Source: a virus
Length of the DNA stretch: 46,659 nt
Reading direction: 5' to 3' (one strand)
Virus record (IMG/VR): IMGVR_UViG_3300047089_000368
Span: 1 to 46,659 of that record
Of this stretch, positions 41,817 to 46,659 are shown one piece after another; within the stretch, counting starts at the first letter, position 1; each line of letters starts with the position of its first letter. The notes beneath the pieces were generated by a model that was given only the letters and a program-made list of their open reading frames with translations, was not told the DNA's origin and did not search any database. The translations under genes and the position numbers were made by a program.

Positions 41817-42182
41817 TTATTTTATTAAAGTATTAATCAATGTATTTATTATACGCAATTGTTCTGTGTCGCGAATTTTTCTGAAAGTAACTATTAATTC
41901 ATCACATATTTTTTGATATTCAGTCTTTTTAAGCATAGGATAATTAATTTCAACATTTTTATAAAAAGATTCAACAGGTTCTTCCAAAGCTCTTGCAATT
42001 AAAATAAGGCGTCCCATGCTAAGTCTATTAACACCAGTTTCATATTTTTGTAGTTGTTGAACAGTTACCTTAATATAGTCACATAAATTTTGTCTGGTCA
42101 CTCCTTTTATCTTTCTGAAATATGAAACATTTTTCCCTATAGTCAAATCTATTTCTTTTGTATAAATATTATGTATTGGCAT
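41817..42182 (-). CDS. XRE-family transcriptional regulator 2
   Basis: 121 residues. The helix-turn-helix spans about 15-72 (GKNVSYFRKIKGVTRQNLCD, VTVQQLQKYETGVNRLSMGR) followed by LILIARALEEPVESFYKN, the same architecture as the downstream paralogue, including KKTEYQKICDEL late in the protein. First gene of the minus-strand repressor pair, divergent from vapBC. The AGAGAAT ribosome site is similar to that of its paralogue, implying gene duplication. Confidence 0.85.
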   Translation of the reverse strand: MPIHNIYTKEIDLTIGKNVSYFRKIKGVTRQNLCDYIKVTVQQLQKYETGVNRLSMGRLILIARALEEPVESFYKNVEINYPMLKKTEYQKICDELIVTFRKIRDTEQLRIINTLINTLIK

Positions 42183-42346
42183 TTTTATTCTCTTTTTTTT
42201 TAATTGATAATCGATACCAAAGCTAATCTATAGTATCTAAACGTAACTTACAATATAAAAAAACATAATGCAATATAAATTTTTGATATTTTTTATTATA
42301 ATCTATTTAGTATATACTATGATATATATTTTATTAGAGGTTTTTT
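42183..42346. promoter_or_regulatory. Divergent promoter region between XRE repressors and vapBC
   Basis: 164 bases, very AT-rich. A perfect 12-bp palindrome, TAGTATATACTA (42308-42319), sits 28 bases before the vapB ATG and is a candidate VapBC or XRE operator. On the minus strand, TTGTAA (42248-42253) and TATAGA (42227-42232), 15 bases apart, could be a weak promoter for the repressors. AGAGG precedes vapB. Confidence 0.45.
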
Positions 42347-42580
42347 ATGGACACGGGCAAAATATTTATTAATGGTAAAAGTCAAGCAATACGGTTGCCT
42401 AAAAAATTTAGGTTTGATGGTAAAGAGGTAAGTATTACTCCTTTAGGAAAGGGTATAGTAATTCAACCCTTACACAAAACTTGGAAATCTTTGTTTGAAG
42501 AATTAGTATTGATACCAGATAATGATTTTTTGATAAATAGAAATGATTTGCCACCTCAAAAACGAGGAAACATTACATGA
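42347..42580 (+). CDS. vapB: VapB-type antitoxin
   Basis: 77 residues with an AbrB/SpoVT-like swapped-hairpin start: GKIFINGKSQAIRLPKKFRF followed by KEVSITPLGKGIVIQPL. The C-terminal about 35 residues (WKSLFEELVLIPDNDFLINR) would wrap the toxin. It neutralises VapC and represses its own promoter with it. It overlaps vapC by 4 bases (ATGA), the normal antitoxin-first order. Confidence 0.9.
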   Translation: MDTGKIFINGKSQAIRLPKKFRFDGKEVSITPLGKGIVIQPLHKTWKSLFEELVLIPDNDFLINRNDLPPQKRGNIT

Positions 42581-42975
42581 TTTACATGCTTGATACAAAT
42601 GTGTGCATTTATATAATAAATAAAAAGCCTTTTGCCTACATAGAAAAACTAGAGTTACTTGAACAAAGATATCCTATTGCTATTTCTTCAATTGTTTTAG
42701 CAGAACTTCAATACGGAGTTTCTAATAGTAAATTTAAAGAACAGAATCAAATTAATGTAAATAATTTAATAAGCAAATTTGAGGTTATGGATTTTTCTGC
42801 ACAATGTGCTTTTTACTATGGTGAAATAAAAACAGATTTGCAACGTAAAGGAATTATTATAGGTAATAATGACTTGTTACTAGCAAGTCATGCTATAGCT
42901 GCAGGAGCTGTTATAATAACAAATAATGTTTCAGAATTTAGCAGAATTAAAGATTTAAGGTTTATAGAAATTTAA
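42577..42975 (+). CDS. vapC: VapC-type PIN-domain ribonuclease toxin
   Basis: 132 residues, normal length. PIN-domain acidic residues are visible: Asp6 in YMLDTNVC, Glu43 in LAELQYGV, Asp99 in GNNDLLLASHA, and the closing TNNVSEFSRI region. VapC toxins are Mg-dependent endonucleases that cleave tRNA or rRNA. All key residues are present, so it should be active. On a phage it may act in plasmid-like maintenance, superinfection exclusion or abortive infection. An inverted repeat follows. Confidence 0.9.
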   Translation: MIYMLDTNVCIYIINKKPFAYIEKLELLEQRYPIAISSIVLAELQYGVSNSKFKEQNQINVNNLISKFEVMDFSAQCAFYYGEIKTDLQRKGIIIGNNDLLLASHAIAAGAVIITNNVSEFSRIKDLRFIEI

Positions 42976-42980
42976 AACTA

Positions 42981-43013
42981 TACATTAAGTTGCACTTATG
43001 GTAACTTAATGTA
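42981..43013. terminator. Bidirectional terminator between vapC and the glycosidase gene
   Basis: TACATTAAGTT (42981-42991) and AACTTAATGTA (43003-43013) form a perfect 11-bp stem around an 11-base loop, exactly between two convergent genes. It is AT-rich with a short T tract, so efficiency is uncertain. Confidence 0.6.
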
Positions 43014-43019
43014 GATTAA

Positions 43020-44399
43020 TTAATCACCATTATACGCATTCCCCAAAACTTTTAACGCATCATTAGACTCTAAAATTTGAATATTTAGTGAATTATTGGT
43101 ACAAGGAAAACCATCGTTATGCGTAAAATCTGCAGCACCATATCGTACTACATCTGTAGTTTTATCCGTATTTGCAACTAATCCAAATGAACCTTCCGTA
43201 GTATTAGGTGCCCATACTTTGTCGCAATATTGGAAATAACATATTCCAAGTAGTCTATTCCTGTTTTTAGTACCATATTCAATTGATCTTACTAATTGTT
43301 GTTGAACAACATTGAGATAATCAGGTCTAGTTAAACGACTACATCCTATTTCACATATTAGAATAGGTAAATTATATTTGTCGCAAGCAAGGTCTATCCA
43401 TCCTTTAGCATTTTCAGCAAGTTTTTCCCAACCAACTAGAGTCCATATTTGTGCATTATCGAACAAATAATTTGCCTGATTATAAGTATGTGGGCATAGC
43501 ATTAATCTTGTATTCAAATCTCTTGTAGTATCAGCTAATAATGATGGTAATAGCTTATCTAGATATCCGAAACATGGATATTGCGCGCTCCATCCAGGAC
43601 CATTTGTTGCAAAACTAATTGGATGCCCAATAGGTAATTTGCGATAATTACTATATGAGACAGATTCAATTTCTGCCCATTTTTGTGTATAAGCGATTAC
43701 ATATGAAATAGGTACAGAAGCTTGTTGATCTAGCTCTGAACCAATTGTTATACCATAAATAGCTGGATGATAATCATTGCAAACAGCCAGATGATTATCC
43801 TTCGTAAAAAATTGCCCAGAACTAAAAGACTCGATTAAAGACGTTATCGATTCAGTCATATCAGGAGGAGGTCCAAAAGCTCCTAGATTATAATTAGATA
43901 CAGGAACTAATATTTGAATACCTAATTCGAAACAATAATTTAAAAAAGGGATGTGATTATTTCGTGGGTCCCAATCATATAATCTAATTAAATTAACACC
44001 TAGACTTTTCAAATTATCTAAATCTTTACGACCTTTGAATACTTTGCCTGCATCAGGACCGTCTATTGGTGAAAAAGAATCACCCCACAAAGGTTTAATG
44101 TTGTTACCGGCTATATCGCTTCCAAACCATATACAAGTAGTATTGGCTGTGGAAGGATCGTAACCATGTGGAAAAGCATCATAACAAATACCTTTTAAAA
44201 ATGTAGGCGTCTCACCAATCATTTCACTTAATCCTGGCCTCATCTGTCTTAGCTTTTCATAATTAACTTTGCGGTTAAACATTTTAATTTGTTCTTCAGT
44301 AATTTTTGGAACTTCTTTTGTAGTTCTATTATTGCCTTTTACAAATTCACATAATTTTATAAATTCTCTATTGGCAAAGTTTTTTAAAAATTTAAACAT
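43020..44399 (-). CDS. Clan-A-like glycoside hydrolase / transglycosylase
   Basis: 459 residues. After a basic N-terminal about 60 residues comes a TIM-barrel pattern: FLKGICYDAFPHG (67-79), LGVNLIRLYDWDP (133-145), ILVPVSNYN, then IYGITIGSELD with Glu222 as likely acid/base, and ILICEIGCS with Glu350 as likely nucleophile. The opening resembles fungal GH72 glucanosyltransferases and GH17 glucanases, whose substrates are beta-glucans. No signal peptide is seen. In a phage it could attack a surface polysaccharide or a eukaryotic-host glycan; the substrate is unknown. It lies at the downstream end of a minus-strand gene group. Confidence 0.65.
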   Translation of the reverse strand: MFKFLKNFANREFIKLCEFVKGNNRTTKEVPKITEEQIKMFNRKVNYEKLRQMRPGLSEMIGETPTFLKGICYDAFPHGYDPSTANTTCIWFGSDIAGNNIKPLWGDSFSPIDGPDAGKVFKGRKDLDNLKSLGVNLIRLYDWDPRNNHIPFLNYCFELGIQILVPVSNYNLGAFGPPPDMTESITSLIESFSSGQFFTKDNHLAVCNDYHPAIYGITIGSELDQQASVPISYVIAYTQKWAEIESVSYSNYRKLPIGHPISFATNGPGWSAQYPCFGYLDKLLPSLLADTTRDLNTRLMLCPHTYNQANYLFDNAQIWTLVGWEKLAENAKGWIDLACDKYNLPILICEIGCSRLTRPDYLNVVQQQLVRSIEYGTKNRNRLLGICYFQYCDKVWAPNTTEGSFGLVANTDKTTDVVRYGAADFTHNDGFPCTNNSLNIQILESNDALKVLGNAYNGD

Positions 44400-44402
44400 A
44401 TA

Positions 44403-44642
44403 TTATTTTTTATCCGTCTTTTCAGATTCATGTTTTTCAAAAAGCTCTACCCATTCTTTAGGATATTGTGGTGGAGGAGAATTGAAAAGATTGTTTAAAA
44501 ACTTATAACGTTCTCTTCCTTTGTCATCATATTCCTTTTTTAATGTGATGGTTTCATTAACACTTATATTAAAAAATTTTTGTTTTTCAGCTTCAGTAAG
44601 AAGATGTTCAAATGGATCAAATTTTGTCTTTTTATTAGTCAT
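44403..44642 (-). CDS. Small protein with KHESEKTD tail, copy 1
   Basis: 79 residues, charged. The N-terminus contains FEHLLTEAEKQKFFNISVNE; the end is YPKEWVELFEKHESEKTDKK, nearly repeated at the end of the next gene upstream. It lies 3 bases before the glycosidase gene. Not recognised; possibly a fragment or small partner of the glycosidase. Confidence 0.45.
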   Translation of the reverse strand: MTNKKTKFDPFEHLLTEAEKQKFFNISVNETITLKKEYDDKGRERYKFLNNLFNSPPPQYPKEWVELFEKHESEKTDKK

Positions 44643-44645
44643 ATA

Positions 44646-45011
44646 TTATTTTTCATCCGTCTTTTCAGATTCATGTTTTTTAGAAAATTCTAACCACTCT
44701 TTCAATTCAGGAGATGGTTCTTCACCAAAAGAATTTTGTATATTTAGATGTACTTCATGAATTTCTTTGTGATATTTTTCATCAACTTCATTAAATTCTT
44801 TGCGATATTTCGCAGTATCAGATTTATATTTTTCAAAAGCCTCTAGCCATTCTTTGGGATAAGGATGTTCTTCATCTAAGTTGAATGAATGTATTAAATT
44901 CTCTAATCCAGGTCTAAAATGTTGTTTTAACATTTGTATATAGTTTGGTTCTGGATCACTAAATTTTTGCTTTTCTTTTTTCACTTGTGTTTTAATCTTT
45001 GTTTTTTTCAT
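44646..45011 (-). CDS. Small protein with KHESEKTD tail, copy 2
   Basis: 121 residues from the ATG at 45011 (a TTG four codons upstream overlaps the previous gene). Contains QHFRPGLENLIHSF, similar to MRPGLSEMIG in the glycosidase N-terminus, and two KEW elements: YPKEWLEAFEKYKSD and LKEWLEFSKKHESEKTDEK. So parts are shared with both downstream genes. Helical and highly charged; the function is unknown. Confidence 0.5.
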   Translation of the reverse strand: MKKTKIKTQVKKEKQKFSDPEPNYIQMLKQHFRPGLENLIHSFNLDEEHPYPKEWLEAFEKYKSDTAKYRKEFNEVDEKYHKEIHEVHLNIQNSFGEEPSPELKEWLEFSKKHESEKTDEK

Positions 45012-45012
45012 A

Positions 45013-45189
45013 TTATTTATCAAAATCTATGATTTGATCAAGTTCACTCATTATATTTTCTAAAATCATTTCTTTCAAGTCACCCTCAGTAGGATTATCG
45101 GTATGTTTATATGCTTTGTTTATACCACAAATAATTCCATCTTCGACTGCTCTTTCTATTAATGTATAAGTTTTAAATACAATATTCAT
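45013..45189 (-). CDS. Short helical-motif protein, copy 1 (58 aa)
   Basis: 58 residues. It carries IERAVEDGIICGINKAYK and DLKEMILENIMSELDQII, the pattern (A-I-x-x-G-I-I-x-G ... I-L-x-x-I-M) repeated in the two genes upstream and in the partial gene at the edge. The ATG overlaps the preceding stop (TAATG) and its own stop is 1 base before the next ATG, which supports translation. No known family. Confidence 0.55.
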   Translation of the reverse strand: MNIVFKTYTLIERAVEDGIICGINKAYKHTDNPTEGDLKEMILENIMSELDQIIDFDK

Positions 45190-45707
45190 TATTTAACCTC
45201 TAGTAATTTTTTAATATGATTATTTAATTTTTTCATCAATTCTAAATATTTATCATATTTGACAGATAATTCAGTAAATCTAATTTCTTTACTAAGAACA
45301 TTTATTAAAACTGCATAATTAAAATCATTGCCATATACATCTTTATAGTCATAATTAGACCTAATTATGCATAATTCTTTTGAGTCATGTTTTTTCTCTT
45401 CATACATCCACAATGTGCCTAATTCACAATTTTCATGACTGACAGGAATTTTTATTAATTTATCAGGTAATTTCTTATCTTTTCCATATAAAGTAATTCC
45501 ATCGATTGTTTCTTCTTTAAATGCTATTTTGCTTAAAGTTAGATTATCCCATTGAATATAGAATAAGAAGTTTGCTATTTCTTTTGGAATTTTAACTCTC
45601 CAACCATTCCCTCTATCTGTAATATTTAATATAGTTCCTATTATTTTAGTTCTAAAATCTTCGAATAAATTAATAGCTGTATGTAAGGCAATATATTCTG
45701 ATTTCAT
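45189..45707 (-). CDS. Hypothetical protein
   Basis: 172 residues, mixed alpha/beta. The N-terminus is helical (ALHTAINLFEDFRTKIIGTI), the centre strand-rich (GWRVKIPKEIANFLFYIQWD, GTLWMYEEK, LCIIRSNYDYKDVYGNDFNY) and the C-terminus helical (KYDKYLELMKKLNNHIKKLL). No family recognised. It is flanked on both sides by copies of the short helical motif, so it probably belongs to the same operon. Confidence 0.5.
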   Translation of the reverse strand: MKSEYIALHTAINLFEDFRTKIIGTILNITDRGNGWRVKIPKEIANFLFYIQWDNLTLSKIAFKEETIDGITLYGKDKKLPDKLIKIPVSHENCELGTLWMYEEKKHDSKELCIIRSNYDYKDVYGNDFNYAVLINVLSKEIRFTELSVKYDKYLELMKKLNNHIKKLLEVK

Positions 45708-45725
45708 TTGTTTTATCCTAGTTAG

Positions 45726-45908
45726 TTATTTTTCAAGATTTATTTGATTTAGTTCAATCATTACAGTTTTTAAAACAGTTTGTTTTACATAATTACGAGT
45801 ACGTCTAGATGATTCTTCAAATCCATAAATAGTTCCTTTATCAATTGCATCGTCTATTGTTTGACAAATTGTAAATAAATTTATTTCGCTTATTCTATTT
45901 TCATGCAC
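45726..45908 (-). CDS. Short helical-motif protein, copy 2 (60 aa)
   Basis: 60 residues, GTG start, overlapping the upstream gene by 8 bases. TIDDAIDKGTIYGFEESSRR followed by TVLKTVMIELNQINLEK matches the motif of its neighbours. Function unknown; likely a small helical protein or subunit. Confidence 0.5.
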   Translation of the reverse strand: MHENRISEINLFTICQTIDDAIDKGTIYGFEESSRRTRNYVKQTVLKTVMIELNQINLEK

Positions 45909-46524
45909 ATTCTTTCTTTAACTCAATAAGATTTTTTATATCTTTTTCTAAATATTCACTAAATGCACTTTCTATACTTTCTAAAATGTTTTCTATTAGT
46001 ATATCTTTAGTAATCAGATAGTTATTTTCACGTGCATTTTTAAATCCTAAAATAATTCCTTCTTTAATGCATTTGTCTATTACTCGATAATTTTCAAGTT
46101 CTATCGCTGTTTCATGTTCTAGTTTAGATATATTTATCTCTCTTTCACCAATTTTATCCATTACACTTTTTAGAATATTTTTTATTAATATATTGTCATC
46201 AGAAGCGTCTTGTGACAATTCGTATCCACAAACAATTCCTTCTTTAATTGCATCTTTATCGATTTTATATTTATTATTGTGTTCATTTAAAATCCTATAT
46301 GCAAATCCTATGCCAGCTTGAAAATTATCAGTATCTTCATAAATTCTTTCTCTAATTGTCCATTCATCAGTATCATATGTTTCTCTTGAATCGCTTATTT
46401 TTATAGCCGTATATGCATATTCTATAGCTGATCGAAGAATACGACCAAATGCATAGATACGAAAAACATTTGTTGCATTACTTATTAGAGGTTTCTTTTT
46501 TTCAATTGACATAGTATTTTCCAT
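45901..46524 (-). CDS. Two-copy helical-motif protein (copies 3 and 4)
   Basis: 207 residues. One copy of the motif is near 93-131 (KDAIKEGIVCGYELSQ, then ILIKNILKSVMDKIGE), and a second near 152-197 (DKCIKEGIILGFKNARE, then ILIENILESIESAFSEYL). The N-terminal 90 residues (IYAFGRILRSAIEYAYTAIK, ERIYEDTDNFQAGIGFAYRI) may be a further degenerate unit. No known family; all-helical. Confidence 0.55.
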   Translation of the reverse strand: MENTMSIEKKKPLISNATNVFRIYAFGRILRSAIEYAYTAIKISDSRETYDTDEWTIRERIYEDTDNFQAGIGFAYRILNEHNNKYKIDKDAIKEGIVCGYELSQDASDDNILIKNILKSVMDKIGEREINISKLEHETAIELENYRVIDKCIKEGIILGFKNARENNYLITKDILIENILESIESAFSEYLEKDIKNLIELKKECA

Positions 46525-46557
46525 ATTAAGTTAATTTAGTATTTTTTAAAATTTTTA

Positions 46558-46659
46558 TCAATCCTTCCTGATTAATATCTTATTAAATTCATCTAATATA
46601 TTTTTAAAAAAAATTTTTTTCAGTATATTTTCGTCAAGGTTAATATATTCGCTAATTTT
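46558..46659 (-). CDS. Partial helical-motif protein, cut by window edge (copy 5)
   Basis: Thirty-three codons of an open frame that continue past the right edge and end with a stop at 46558. The visible end (DENILKKIFFKNILDEFNKI) matches the second half of the repeated motif (ILIENILESIESAFSE). The upstream part is not in the window. Confidence 0.5.
   Translation of the reverse strand, partial: KISEYINLDENILKKIFFKNILDEFNKILIRKD

Noticed and set aside
44646-45023. TTG start at 45023 for the small charged protein
   Set aside because: It would overlap the preceding gene; the ATG at 45011 lies just after that gene's stop and is preferred.

Overview
This window looks like part of a tailed-phage genome (or a prophage or phage-plasmid segment). 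The DNA is visibly AT-rich, gene spacing is tight with many ATGA/TAATG overlaps, and the genes form packaging, head and short-tail modules. There are terminase subunits, a portal, a scaffold-like protein, an HK97-type major capsid protein, P22 gp4-like and gp10-like tail-hub proteins, an adaptor, ejection-type proteins and several fibres. I see no tape measure, tail tube, sheath or baseplate, so a podovirus-like virion is the best reading. The host cannot be read directly. The AT-richness, the style of the two XRE repressors, the VapBC pair, the patatin and the HEAT-repeat proteins are compatible with an intracellular alphaproteobacterium such as a Rickettsiales or Holosporales relative, but that is inference. 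TAA, TAG and TGA all act as stops, so the code appears standard. No polymerase, helicase, primase or integrase was recognised, so the replication module probably lies outside the window.

Layout. Positions 1-2522 hold one minus-strand ribbon-helix-helix-like gene and then 1.7 kb without a convincing gene. That stretch carries about eleven GTTACCGTC-type sites, a perfect 35-bp inverted repeat, several promoter-like elements and nested hairpins ending just before the terminase. Positions 2523-6085 encode small and large terminase and an orphan HsdM-type adenine methyltransferase, followed by tRNA-Glu(UUC). Positions 6254-11459 are a chain of fifteen small plus-strand genes: five HEAT/ARM-like proteins, a row of RHH-like proteins, a Cys-rich protein and a cluster of tiny membrane proteins that may be a lysis cassette. 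One isolated minus-strand gene (11584-11913) separates this from the virion genes.

Positions 11952-41249 are the virion module, all plus strand. In order: portal, two small basic proteins, a GroES-like co-chaperonin, coiled-coil and scaffold-like proteins, a fibre-like protein, a probable decoration protein, the major capsid protein, three tandem paralogous structural proteins, a tail adaptor carrying two inserted discoidin-like domains, a patatin phospholipase, a 1220-residue repeat fibre and further fibres with duplicated N-termini, ejection-type proteins, an adaptor, a gp10-like hub and two large proteins sharing a duplicated 71-residue module.

Positions 41257-46659 are accessory. Two tandem minus-strand XRE repressors are followed by a short remnant of a third. 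A divergent VapBC pair comes next, then a minus-strand operon with a clan-A-like glycosidase, two small proteins with a common C-terminal tail, and a family of five copies of a short unrecognised helical motif that runs off the right edge.

What most deserves attention: the non-coding region with its operator/iteron array and candidate structured RNAs; the HEAT/RHH gene chain; the patatin and the discoidin insertion in the tail module; and the repeated-motif family at the right edge. All identifications come from reading motifs by eye; no database or folding program was run.
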